Made by a program: the position numbers and the translations under genes | Notes under the pieces: model-generated | What the model was told of the DNA's origin: nothing | Databases searched by the model: none | What the model saw: only the letters and a program-made list of their open reading frames with translations | Source: Nitrobacter hamburgensis X14 | GTDB lineage: Bacteria > Pseudomonadota > Alphaproteobacteria > Rhizobiales > Xanthobacteraceae | DNA: 64,000 bases | Direction of reading: 5' to 3' | NCBI RefSeq assembly: GCF_000013885.1 | Contig: NC_007964.1 | Coordinates: forward strand, 2,218,001 to 2,282,000 | Shown here: piece by piece, positions 32,726-40,556 of the stretch | Position numbering within the stretch: position 1 is the stretch's first letter | How the letters are laid out: each line of letters begins with the position of its first letter

Positions 32726-33942
32726 GCTGCCTGGTCCTTTGGAGGTTGGTTATCATTCGCTGGGGATTGAACGTGCGGTGACGCCAGCACGTCGCCGTCT
32801 GGTAGCGGCGGGAGATTTAGCTCGCGCCTCACATCGTTGGCCGTCATCACGCCGGCTGATCGATACTGTGCAAACGCATTCGCACGTGCCACAGTGTCGG
32901 CGAGAAGTAGCTGCGACATGTCGAATTCGAAGTGCATCGCTGTCCGCTCGTCGGGTGACAGCAAACAACGTGCATAAGCATCGCACCAGGCGCGGAGCCA
33001 TGGTTGCAATCCGTACTTGATGAACTGAAGGTCAAGCTGGACGCTGTTGCTCCACGTCGCGCGTGACATGTCGGAAAGCAACGTTGCCGGGACGCGAGTT
33101 AGTCGGCTGATTTCACTTACGGCGTAGGCGCGTTGCTCAACCGTCTGGCTATCGACGGAAGTGAAGTTGATCGGGGTATAGCTGCCATCGTTATCGATGA
33201 TCGCGACTGAGCCCGCCTTGTCACCGGAATGCGCCGAGCGCCAAGCCGTCGCCATGCGAGCGGCTGCGGTCGCGTTAAGGCTACCCTTTACGCTCAAAAC
33301 CCCAGAGGGCTTGCTATTGTTGCGGAACAGATTCGAGGAACTGCGCTCAAGCAAAATCGCTAGGCCGATCGCATCGCGGCCGGTATGGAGCAGTCCAAGG
33401 CCACGCTGCTGCAACGGATCGTTAGGATTCGGCACTTGCAAATGGATGACATCGCGCGGGCCATAGACCTTGCCGTCGATGCGATAGCGCGGCTCACCGT
33501 CTGTTTGGTATTCCAACACGACGACACTGCGAGGCGCGTAAAGGATTTCAGCCGGCCGATCGGCTGTGCGCGTCACCAATGCGAATCCGTCCCCGAACAA
33601 GATTGCATCTTGCGTTACGCGCCGACGAACATCCGCGGCGGATGACCACTCATTGCTGAAACCGTTGACTAGAGAATAAGCTGGATGACCCTTCGCTGCG
33701 CGCTCGCTATCATTGGCATCGTCACGTAACAGACGACACGGCAACGTTGCGGTGGACTCGCTAAGGATTGAGACTGCGGCATTGACCGGCGCGCATCGCA
33801 TGGCGCTATCAGCATTGACAGAAACACCCGACGCAGACACAGCGAAGGCATCGCAGAGTGCGGCCCAGCTATCCGAAGTGGGATCCGTCAATTCCGATTT
33901 CACTTCCGCAACAGGTGCGGATTTGCGGGAGAACCAACCCAT
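32722..33942 (-). CDS. Portal protein (HK97 family)
   Basis: 406 residues. It forms the dodecameric channel through which DNA enters and leaves the head. Signature stretches are LPCRLLRDD, WSSAADVRRRVTQDAILFGDGFALV, RDVIHLQVPNPNDP, ERSSSNLFRNNSKPSGVL and RLTRVPATLLSDMSRATWSN. Complete. It leads the capsid block of the operon, followed by protease and coat. Confidence 0.94.
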   Translation of the reverse strand: MGWFSRKSAPVAEVKSELTDPTSDSWAALCDAFAVSASGVSVNADSAMRCAPVNAAVSILSESTATLPCRLLRDDANDSERAAKGHPAYSLVNGFSNEWSSAADVRRRVTQDAILFGDGFALVTRTADRPAEILYAPRSVVVLEYQTDGEPRYRIDGKVYGPRDVIHLQVPNPNDPLQQRGLGLLHTGRDAIGLAILLERSSSNLFRNNSKPSGVLSVKGSLNATAAARMATAWRSAHSGDKAGSVAIIDNDGSYTPINFTSVDSQTVEQRAYAVSEISRLTRVPATLLSDMSRATWSNSVQLDLQFIKYGLQPWLRAWCDAYARCLLSPDERTAMHFEFDMSQLLLADTVARANAFAQYRSAGVMTANDVRRELNLPPLPDGDVLASPHVQSPANDNQPPKDQAA

Positions 33943-34140
33943 TTACGCCGCCTTCCGCTTGCGCTTCACAGGCGCGTTGTCGTTATCGGCCGGGATTGGC
34001 AAGCCGGCGTTGATATGCGCTTGCTTCAGCGGCACTTCACCATTGACGCCATGGGCGCAAAGAATGTCGTAAAGCTTGTCGCGCTTGGATTTCGGATGCG
34101 CCAAGTCGTAATCAAACTGTTCCCACGATCGTGCGACCAA
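33943..34140 (-). CDS. Small hypothetical protein before the portal gene
   Basis: 65 residues starting MVARSWEQFDYDLAHPKSKR, ending in a basic PVKRKRKAA tail. Its stop lies directly against the portal start. No family recognised. Spacing in the operon supports expression. Confidence 0.6.
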   Translation of the reverse strand: MVARSWEQFDYDLAHPKSKRDKLYDILCAHGVNGEVPLKQAHINAGLPIPADNDNAPVKRKRKAA

Positions 34141-34377
34141 CTATTCAGCCCTCCAGGCTCGGATTTTTGATTCATGCTCAAGAGCGCTCGCCGCACTCCA
34201 TGACGTCTGCGGATTCATCGCGTCTTCGAAACTGACCAACTCGCCAACCCAAACGTCGCGAACTTCGATCTCGCCATCGCGACCGATCCAAACCACTTCC
34301 GCCTCAGCACCACTTATGGATGCGACCTTGACCAGACGGCCGTTGTATGCCGCTGGCGAGTTCACTTTGATGGTCAT
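34141..34377 (-). CDS. Small hypothetical protein
   Basis: About 78 residues from MTIKVNSPAAYNGRLVKV, with a strand-rich SH3-like pattern (EAEVVWIGRDGEIEVRDVWV). The longer open frame to 34407 overlaps the next gene. Stop and downstream start are adjacent, as elsewhere in this operon. Function unknown. Confidence 0.55.
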   Translation of the reverse strand: MTIKVNSPAAYNGRLVKVASISGAEAEVVWIGRDGEIEVRDVWVGELVSFEDAMNPQTSWSAASALEHESKIRAWRAE

Positions 34378-34385
34378 GGGAGTCT

Positions 34386-35324
34386 CTAGTAGGTGTGGAT
34401 GCCGCACGGGCTGGCGATCGTGTCACCGACGCTGTATCGAGAGTCGCCGTCACCGTGCGACGGCGCATCGAGCGATGTAAACGCAAGGCTGTTGCCTAAG
34501 GCGCGCTTGCGGATATCGTTCATGGCTTTATTCTTCTTCAGGTCCGCCTTCGACAAGCGGCCTTCAAGCACAGCCAGGCAGTATTCCTGCGCTAGATCGT
34601 GACGATCATAGCGCTGCGACTTGAACCGGCTGAACGCAGCAGAAAAATCGTTGTCGCGCAGCAACGACGCGAGCAACATACGCGGCTCGGTCGGGTCTTT
34701 AATGTAGCGGAGATAATGGGTACTCGCGCCGTGCGCGCGATATGCGCGATCTAACCGGCTACGGAATGCAGGGTCATTCCTCGCACGCCGCTGAAGCGAT
34801 CCATTTCTCGGCAAATCTGCGCGGCGAAGTGCGGTGGCAAGGTCTGGGGCAGTCGATCGTGCGATTAGTACAAGGGCCGCGTCAAACTCGGCCTCAGTGA
34901 AATCTTTGCGCCTCGGCATCCCTTTGATCGTCGTGCTTCGGAAACCAAGCGCCTTGGCGCGCTTCTGCATGGCGGCGACGTATGCCGGCCGCTGGCTAGG
35001 ATGCTCCAACAAATAGGACGTCAGGCGACCGCCGTTGATGCCCAACTCTTTGCCGGCCGACACAGGGCTATGGCCTTGCTCGATCAACTTAATCAGAGCG
35101 TCGAAGTTCGCCGCGATACGATCGAGGCTTGGACGGCCCTGCGGACGGCGAACGGCAGCAATTTCAGCGGCGCGCTCTGGATGGTTTTGGAGATAGCGAG
35201 TCCACGCCGCCGATGACGGCGCACCGGGCACCGTGAGGTAGGCTTGACGATCCGTCAGGCCGGAAGCGATTGCAGCCTTCATCGCTTCAAAGCATTTTTC
35301 GGCCTTGGGGACTGGACCGGGCAA
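34386..35324 (-). CDS. Multi-HTH DNA-binding protein, candidate late-gene regulator or packaging accessory
   Basis: 312 residues with three successive helix-turn-helix-like units: SGLTDRQAYLTVPG with AWTRYL, GHSPVSAGKELGINGGRL with TSYL, and APDLATALRRADLPRN with SLQRRARND. Such repeats resemble Sf6-type small terminases and phage regulators. The C-terminal part (NDIRKRALGNSLAFTSLDAP, then GDGDSRYSVGDTI) recalls the linker between regions 3 and 4 of sigma factors. The first possible start is a TTG at 35324 without a clear ribosome-binding site; an ATG at 35282 is a good alternative. It begins the presumed late operon, after a 148-base gap. Confidence 0.5.
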   Translation of the reverse strand: MPGPVPKAEKCFEAMKAAIASGLTDRQAYLTVPGAPSSAAWTRYLQNHPERAAEIAAVRRPQGRPSLDRIAANFDALIKLIEQGHSPVSAGKELGINGGRLTSYLLEHPSQRPAYVAAMQKRAKALGFRSTTIKGMPRRKDFTEAEFDAALVLIARSTAPDLATALRRADLPRNGSLQRRARNDPAFRSRLDRAYRAHGASTHYLRYIKDPTEPRMLLASLLRDNDFSAAFSRFKSQRYDRHDLAQEYCLAVLEGRLSKADLKKNKAMNDIRKRALGNSLAFTSLDAPSHGDGDSRYSVGDTIASPCGIHTY

Positions 35325-35472
35325 TTGGACCGCTCTGCGAACATGAAAAGGTGGGCGCCCCGAAGTTCCCCTTCGGCATAGCGCCCGGCCGTAACGAGAC
35401 GGCGGCGGGGGCGATAATTTCCCCCTGTTGGGTAAAGCGGAGCGAGTGGCAGATTAGGGACTGGCTGCGGAA

Positions 35473-36255
35473 TCACGCCGCCATGTCGGCTTCCTGCCGC
35501 GCCGCATAGGCCGCAACCAACTTTCCGATGGCGATGTCCACCAGCTTGACGCCCAGCCGCTCGGCGGTCTTACCGGAACCGCCATGCATTTCGCCGATCT
35601 CTTCGGAGGTAGCGTCACCGCATGCCAGTTCGATAAACCGACAAGTCTCATCGCCAAGCCGGCGCTTCATGGCCTCGTGATCCATCCGACGCGCGGCATC
35701 GTCTTGGGCGTCCGGCAGTTCATCGCGCAGGCCGTATCCCTTACCAAGGCTAGCCTTCTCATCATCCGGGCCGTGGGGCTCAAAGAAGGTTTCCTCCAGC
35801 AAGCGATACCGCCCGCGCACCTTGACGGCAGTAATTTTGCCATGCGCGCCGAACTGAATCCGGGTTGCTAATTCGGGTCGGCCTTCGTCTCGGTCCTTCT
35901 GGTCAGCCCATGCCGCGGCTGCGATCTCGTCGGCGGTCGGGTTTTCCTCATCAAGGCGAGCGTCCACAAGCCGGGTATCGACGCGACCGATCTCGATGCC
36001 ATCATCCTCACGCACAGGGCTGTTATCATTGGCAGCGTGGAAACCACCCGAAACGTCAAGGCCCTCATCTTCCGCGAACCGCTCCAGCGCCTGGATATCG
36101 AGCCAGCGCTTGGCACGCTTCAACCTCCCGAACGTCGGCCAATGGCGAGCGCGGGCGCGCACCTCCTTATCGTCATCCTGCTGATCGCGAAGGCTGGCGA
36201 CATAAGCCCGGTGTTGCTCGGGCGTGCGCGGCGTGTTGTCGTTAGCGTATTGCAT
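35473..36255 (-). CDS. Putative regulator with sigma-like C-terminal HTH
   Basis: 260 residues, acidic. The N-terminus MQYANDNTPRTPEQHR and a second ANDN segment are phage-type linkers. The C-terminus (TCRFIELACGDATSEEIGEMHGG then KTAERLGVKLVDIAIGKL) has the spacing of a sigma-70 region 4-like helix-turn-helix. It lies between the replication module and the capsid block, where an activator of late transcription would be expected. No close family recognised. Confidence 0.45.
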   Translation of the reverse strand: MQYANDNTPRTPEQHRAYVASLRDQQDDDKEVRARARHWPTFGRLKRAKRWLDIQALERFAEDEGLDVSGGFHAANDNSPVREDDGIEIGRVDTRLVDARLDEENPTADEIAAAAWADQKDRDEGRPELATRIQFGAHGKITAVKVRGRYRLLEETFFEPHGPDDEKASLGKGYGLRDELPDAQDDAARRMDHEAMKRRLGDETCRFIELACGDATSEEIGEMHGGSGKTAERLGVKLVDIAIGKLVAAYAARQEADMAA

Positions 36256-36515
36256 GTCGTTCCTCTTAAATTTCAGTGGCCGTCTATGCGGCTTTCTAAT
36301 TGCCCGAGTGCCGCGCTCCTCAAGAGCGCGCGCCCAAGGGCGCTATGGGGGTGTGGGGGTATGTGTGGACACCCGTTGGAAGCGGTTGGAAGTGAATGAA
36401 ATCAAGGAGTTAGAACACCGTTGGAATAGTTGGTAAGCGGTATGCGAACATCAATCATTTCAACGACTTACAAAACCGTTGGAAGCGGTTGGTAATGGTT
36501 GGAATCCGCTTGGCG
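36256..36515. other. Intergenic region with candidate replication origin
   Basis: A 260-base non-coding stretch immediately downstream of the RepA-type helicase gene. Its right half holds the GTTGGWA repeat cluster listed separately. Its left half has a GCGCGC-rich inverted repeat around 36312-36342. Confidence 0.5.
36375..36504. repeat. Seven GTTGG(A/T)A iteron-like repeats, candidate origin
   Basis: GTTGGAA or GTTGGTA starts at 36375, 36385, 36420, 36429, 36478, 36488 and 36498, all in one orientation. Units within each group are spaced 9-10 bases, one helical turn. A 17-base block, CCGTTGGAAGCGGTTGG, is repeated exactly at 36373-36389 and 36476-36492. Iterons next to a helicase/initiator gene are the usual origin of P4-like and RepA-type replicons. 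The pattern is directly visible. Origin function is inferred. Confidence 0.6.
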
Positions 36516-38288
36516 TCATCCATCCTCCGTTCCGCCGAAGTCCTCCGCAGACACGATCAACCGGCTTCGCCGCCGAGAGGCTGGGCCTTCCTCAACGATC
36601 TTGATGACACCCGTATCGAGCAGGCGCTGCATCGCCATCTCTAGGTCGCGCACCTTCGTCCCCTTTGCGTCGGGATGCTTCTGAATCATCCGCGGCGCAT
36701 AGGACGGCGATTTGTTCGGGCTGGGTCGCTGGCCGGTGCGATTGAGTTTCGACAGCACGGCCATGAACAGCTTGTCGGCCCGGCCATTAATCAGACCATC
36801 AGCGATTCCCGGCTTGGACGGATCGTGCAGAACGAATGCGCCCTCGCACCATTCAAGCTGCATCTCGTCGCCGATCTTGCCGTAGTTACTCTTGACGGTC
36901 TTCAAGATGCGAACGTCGCCTTCGCCGCTGGTCAGGTACAGGCGGGACCGCACCGAGTTGTTCCAAGCTGTCGAGCCGCTGTAGCCCGAGCCCGATGCCA
37001 TGCCGGCGATAGACGGATGCGCCAACAGCAACACCGCGCAGTCACGCTCGATCGCCATCTTTCGCAACATCGCCACGAAATGGCGAACCTGTGAGCGCTT
37101 AACCTCGTCGCCACCGAACAAGTCTGCGGCAGTATCGAGCACCACAAGGCCCGGCTCCCATGACTTCACGAACCTATCAACGCGGCCCCATAGTGGAGTC
37201 GCCTTCATGTTACCCTTCGGGTCCGGCTCGGAAAGCAAGGCATCTTGATCCGCGAGCGGCAGGATACGAAGGTCTGTCAGGTCCGCTATTTCCGCGCTGT
37301 GCGCCGCGGCAATATCATCCAGCCGCCGGTGGAATTCCTCCGCCTCGTCTTCTGCGCCGAGATACAACACCCGGCCAGGCCGCGGTTGTAACCCTAGGGT
37401 TTCAATCGCCAAGGCCGACGCCGCACCGATCTGCAAACCCAAGAGTGACTTACCGACACCACCATCACCCGACAGCAGCGTGACCTGCCTATGCGGGATA
37501 AGGCCGGTCAGGAACCATTGCCGTACCTGCGCGATAGTACCGTGCCATTCTGAAGGGTCGACTAGAGGAAATGGCGCAAGCGGTGTGATCGGCCCGACAC
37601 CGCCTTGCGCGGGTGCAAACTTCGGTGCGCCATCCAGCACGCCCATGAAGACGTCGCCTTGATGGCCCTCAATCACGGCATCCGCGATATGCCAGAACGG
37701 ACCAGACGATAGTGCGCGCCACGCGGCATCATCGTAGACAAGTTCGCCGCGCTCGCCGGGCATCAACTGCTCGCGCTGGAAATTTTCGAGATACTCGCGT
37801 TCCTCGTCTGCCGTCAGTTTCGGCTTGGTGCTGGCGAGTGTTGATGGTGCGGAAGGCTCGTTGTCATTGGCTGCAACCGGTTCATTGACCGCCTTCGGTT
37901 CAGGCCGATACCGAACCTCGCCGCCGCCGGCGGCACGCTGCAGATCTTCTAGGATGAACACGGCGTCGGCCGGGTCGCCCTGAAGCTGCTTGTGCCGGAC
38001 GGTGGTGTCATCGTCGGCGAGCCATGAAACGAAAAAGTTGTGATGATTGCGGACGCGCCGATCTTTACAGTGCCAATCGCCGGTTAAGATTGCACCGTGC
38101 GAGATGTCACTGACTTCACTCTCCCGCCGCAGAGTCTCGCCGATGGTTTCCATCGTGAGGCTGGCGATATCCAGATCGGGATCGAGCGGCACATAGATGT
38201 CGCCGTCGAGTATAGCCCCCATCTGGTCGACCTTGTCGGATCGAGTGAGGTCGGCCGGATCGAAAGATTTAGCTTGCAATGCGTTCAA
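36516..38288 (-). CDS. RepA-type hexameric replicative helicase (AAA family ATPase)
   Basis: About 590 residues. The C-terminal half is a RecA-fold helicase like RSF1010 RepA: Walker A LLSGDGGVGKSLLGLQI, Walker B PGLVVLDTAADLFGGDE, and CAVLLLAHPSIAG with SGSTAWNNSVRSRLYL. The N-terminal half may bind DNA or a primase. The open frame extends to 38459, but a TTG at 38288 has GGAGG eight bases before it, gives an N-terminus like relatives (MNALQAKSFDPADL) and avoids the small upstream gene. It lies between the TOPRIM gene and the iteron cluster, so it is the likely replication protein of the element. Confidence 0.85.
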   Translation of the reverse strand: MNALQAKSFDPADLTRSDKVDQMGAILDGDIYVPLDPDLDIASLTMETIGETLRRESEVSDISHGAILTGDWHCKDRRVRNHHNFFVSWLADDDTTVRHKQLQGDPADAVFILEDLQRAAGGGEVRYRPEPKAVNEPVAANDNEPSAPSTLASTKPKLTADEEREYLENFQREQLMPGERGELVYDDAAWRALSSGPFWHIADAVIEGHQGDVFMGVLDGAPKFAPAQGGVGPITPLAPFPLVDPSEWHGTIAQVRQWFLTGLIPHRQVTLLSGDGGVGKSLLGLQIGAASALAIETLGLQPRPGRVLYLGAEDEAEEFHRRLDDIAAAHSAEIADLTDLRILPLADQDALLSEPDPKGNMKATPLWGRVDRFVKSWEPGLVVLDTAADLFGGDEVKRSQVRHFVAMLRKMAIERDCAVLLLAHPSIAGMASGSGYSGSTAWNNSVRSRLYLTSGEGDVRILKTVKSNYGKIGDEMQLEWCEGAFVLHDPSKPGIADGLINGRADKLFMAVLSKLNRTGQRPSPNKSPSYAPRMIQKHPDAKGTKVRDLEMAMQRLLDTGVIKIVEEGPASRRRSRLIVSAEDFGGTEDG

Positions 38289-38493
38289 GGCATGCGCCTC
38301 CGGTAAGGGACTTCTGAATTTCCGCGATCGCAGTACGATCGAACGCGGTGTTTCGCGCATAGGCGCGGATGCTGCCGTCATGTGTCCGAACGATCTTGAC
38401 GTCGAACATGCGGATGCCAGGAGCGGCTTCGATTTCAGCAAAGCCGATTGTGCCGCCACCGGATGGTGCCGGTCGGTATGATATGATTTTCAA
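38269..38493 (-). CDS. Small hypothetical protein, SpoVG-like fold possible
   Basis: 74 residues: MKIISYRPAPSGGGTIGFAE, then APGIRMFDVKIVRTHDGS and a short basic helix. The strand order recalls small single-domain nucleic-acid-binding proteins found beside phage replication genes. It overlaps the start of the RepA-type gene by 20 bases, suggesting translational coupling. Function not assigned. Confidence 0.6.
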   Translation of the reverse strand: MKIISYRPAPSGGGTIGFAEIEAAPGIRMFDVKIVRTHDGSIRAYARNTAFDRTAIAEIQKSLTGGACLERIAS

Positions 38494-38556
38494 GGTGGTC
38501 TCGGGTTGGTTGGTCTGTGCCGTGCACCCGGCGATAGGGCCAGTCGTGCGGTCGTT

Positions 38557-39831
38557 CTATGCTGCGGTGGAGTAGTCTTTCCGACGCCGCAGGATTCCGG
38601 CGTGCTCGGCGAGCGGCATATCGCTGCTCACGAGTACCGCGCTATCGCTTCCGTATGCCTCGGATGATGGCGGTATGAATTCTGGCAAGGTGTCGTCAAA
38701 GCCATCGGCAAGGTCTCGGAGAACCCTAACCCTTGCCTCCAACTCGGCTCGGGCTTCAGCCGCGGCCTGCCAAGCGTCATCGAGTTCACCGTTGAAGTGC
38801 TCGGCGAGCCGGGCTTGGGCCATCCGATGCCACTCACGCTCTGCATGCCTATGCCGTCTGGCCAGGGTATGGTCGAAGAACGGGTCGAGCGCATCGCGGG
38901 CGATGGCGGTCAGAACGTCTGGTCGAAGTGTCGCCAGCGCATCAATCTCGGTCTGCTCAATCCCGTAACGCTCCACCCATCCGGCTGCGCGCAACTCGGT
39001 CGGCTTGAGTGGTGTATGAGGAAGGCCAAGCTCTTTGACCTGCTCGACCGTCAAGGCGGGTGCGATGACGCGGAAGGAAAGGCTGTTGGGATAGAGCGAC
39101 TCCTTCAGCGCGCGAAGCTTGTGTCCGATGCTGACGGCCATCTGATATCCGGCCGGGTCGCAATCCGCGAACACGGCAACGACCATCTCGCGTCCGTCGT
39201 CCGCACCGGTTGCTGCCATCTGCGCCAATAGCGTGTTGCTGATTTCGCCGGACGGCAGATACAGGTCCGCGCCGTATTGCTCCGCAATCGGCTGAAGTAC
39301 GTTCCCGAGGCTGGTCTTCTCGCCGTATAAGGCTAGCCTGAAACATTGCCGAGCCGGTTTCCAATCGCCTTTGACGGTGGGGATAAGGTCATCCTCGTCC
39401 GGCATGAAGGTTTCCGCCGACAGGGCAACTGACCACTCGTCTGTTTCATCGCCGCGCACCTGAATAATAGGGTCGGCGTTCCGGGCATCAACGATGCGAC
39501 ACCATGGGACGTACTTCAACCATCGGGCAACGTTGCTGGCGTTCTCAAGGAAGGCCCAACAGTCCGCGTCATTGATATATGGCTTCCCGTCTGGCCGGAC
39601 GGCATTGCCCAGCGAGACAATGGCGTAGTGGATACCGCGATTGTGGATTGTGCCAGCGCCCGAGAGTAGTCCGCACTCTTCCATGCGCTCCCGAAACCAT
39701 AGGCCGTTTTTGTGGTTCGAGGGAGTATCGAGACGGAACGGGTCATTCTGGGGAGACAGCACCGTTAGTTCTGCGAGGCCAAGGCCGGTCATGGCCTTCT
39801 CTTCGCGTAGCAGGTCGCCGAGGCCGCTCAT
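38557..39831 (-). CDS. TOPRIM-domain protein of the replication module
   Basis: 424 residues. A TOPRIM core is visible in the middle: the conserved Glu in RLALYGEKTSLGNVLQPI, LPSGEISNTLLAQMAATGA, then the DxD in VVAVFADCDPAGYQMAVSIGHKL. TOPRIM domains occur in primases, topoisomerase VI subunit A and OLD nucleases; this arrangement is common in phages of alphaproteobacteria next to RepA-type helicases. A primase role is plausible because none is otherwise seen, but there is no zinc-binding domain. Overlaps the AlpA gene by four bases. Confidence 0.7.
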   Translation of the reverse strand: MSGLGDLLREEKAMTGLGLAELTVLSPQNDPFRLDTPSNHKNGLWFRERMEECGLLSGAGTIHNRGIHYAIVSLGNAVRPDGKPYINDADCWAFLENASNVARWLKYVPWCRIVDARNADPIIQVRGDETDEWSVALSAETFMPDEDDLIPTVKGDWKPARQCFRLALYGEKTSLGNVLQPIAEQYGADLYLPSGEISNTLLAQMAATGADDGREMVVAVFADCDPAGYQMAVSIGHKLRALKESLYPNSLSFRVIAPALTVEQVKELGLPHTPLKPTELRAAGWVERYGIEQTEIDALATLRPDVLTAIARDALDPFFDHTLARRHRHAEREWHRMAQARLAEHFNGELDDAWQAAAEARAELEARVRVLRDLADGFDDTLPEFIPPSSEAYGSDSAVLVSSDMPLAEHAGILRRRKDYSTAA

Positions 39832-40034
39832 GCCGCCACCGTCTTATCGGTGTTGCTGTTGGCAGCGATCGGCAAGGCATCACGCCATGCTTGCAGGTGG
39901 TCGGCATCCCAGCGAACACAGCCGGGGGAAAGTTGAAGTGGTGGGGGGAAGGTGTTTTCGCTGATTTTGCGATAGATGGTGGAGCGCCCCAGGCCCGTGG
40001 CCTTGGTGACGTCGGTCAGTTTCAGAAGCAGCAT
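39828..40034 (-). CDS. alpA: AlpA-family (MerR-like HTH) transcriptional activator
   Basis: 68 residues: LLLKLTDVTKATGLGRSTIYRKI is the helix-turn-helix, followed by FPPPLQLSPGCVRWDADHLQAW, the standard AlpA ending. In P4 and PICI-type satellites AlpA activates the replication/excision operon and is the switch by which helper phages induce the element. Here it is the first gene of the long minus-strand operon, translationally coupled to the TOPRIM gene. Confidence 0.92.
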   Translation of the reverse strand: MLLLKLTDVTKATGLGRSTIYRKISENTFPPPLQLSPGCVRWDADHLQAWRDALPIAANSNTDKTVAA

Positions 40035-40303
40035 GTCTGAAGATTCTCTCTTGACATTGCCTGCTGGCCCTGTATTCTGGAGGCTGCCGAGCTAGGGCCA
40101 TATCGCTCGCAGACTAACTAATATACCCCTTTTCCGAATTCGCGCAAGCGGATTCCCGTACATTCCCATGGAACATTTTGGATTGATTGGGACTGTTGCT
40201 TTCAAGCAACGGATGCATGTCGGGTATCTTTCGGGGTATTATCAGCGCACTCCGCAATAATTTACCTTTATAATCAGTCTATTAGATGCATTAGGCGCAC
40301 AGA
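40035..40303 (-). promoter_or_regulatory. Control region between attR and alpA
   Basis: About 270 non-coding bases upstream of alpA that must hold the promoter of the main operon. It includes the palindrome TTGCTTTCAAGCAA at 40196-40209, a possible repressor or activator site, and two GGGTAT motifs (40222-40227, 40233-40239) like those beside attL. AT content rises towards attR. No promoter boxes assigned. Confidence 0.4.
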
Positions 40304-40317
40304 CACCCCTTCCGCCA
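40304..40317 (+). repeat. attR core of the integrated element
   Basis: CACCCCTTCCGCCA, identical to the last 14 bases of tRNA-Ser at 22985-22998. Sequence on either side differs from the tRNA, as expected for the distal attachment site. Confidence 0.88.
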
Positions 40318-40436
40318 GTTAATTAGGCACCTCGCAAATGACGCGGGCGCTGCGGCCGTCCTGGCCTTTTTGCGAAGGTGCTTCTGCCGCGCCTTTTGCG
40401 ACCTTAGGTGATCTGGCGACAATTCCGGCGGAAAAA

Positions 40437-40459
40437 CCCGCCGGCTCATCACCGGCGGG
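40437..40459 (-). terminator. Rho-independent terminator of cspA
   Basis: CCCGCCGG (40437-40444), loop of seven, CCGGCGGG (40452-40459), a perfect 8-bp stem. On the minus strand it is followed by five T (complement of 40432-40436). It lies about 100 bases after the cspA stop. Confidence 0.8.
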
Positions 40460-40556
40460 CTGGGATTTGGTCCTTAAAAGCAGCTAAAGCCTGCGCCGCA
40501 CGATCGCGGTCCGCTGCGCGCCCTTCCAGCGGTTACCCGCCCAGGCGGCAAGAAGA

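Larger units (their letters stand above)
22999..40317. mobile_element. Capsid-forming satellite-like integrated element (cf-PICI-type), about 17.3 kb
   Basis: Bounded by the 14-bp att repeat and carrying its own tyrosine integrase next to attL. From attR leftwards, the minus strand holds an AlpA-type activator, TOPRIM protein, small protein, RepA-type helicase, iteron-like repeats, two HTH-type regulators, HK97-type portal, protease, capsid, HNH endonuclease, connector, small and large terminases and head-closure protein, mostly with touching or overlapping ends. There are no recognisable tail, baseplate, tape-measure, holin, endolysin or CI genes. This is the gene set reported for capsid-forming phage-inducible chromosomal islands, which package themselves and borrow only tails. 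The alternative is a prophage that lost its tail module; the gap-free layout argues against that. Confidence 0.8.

Noticed and set aside
36375..36504. CRISPR array
   Set aside because: The repeats are 7-17 bases with 3-40 base spacing and no constant repeat-spacer rhythm or cas genes; they look like iterons.
22999..40317. Complete temperate siphophage
   Set aside because: No tape-measure, tail tube, tail fibre, holin, endolysin or CI repressor gene could be seen on either strand, and the gaps are too small to hide them.
40304..40317. Second tRNA gene at attR
   Set aside because: Only the last 14 bases of tRNA-Ser are present; upstream sequence does not fold as a tRNA.
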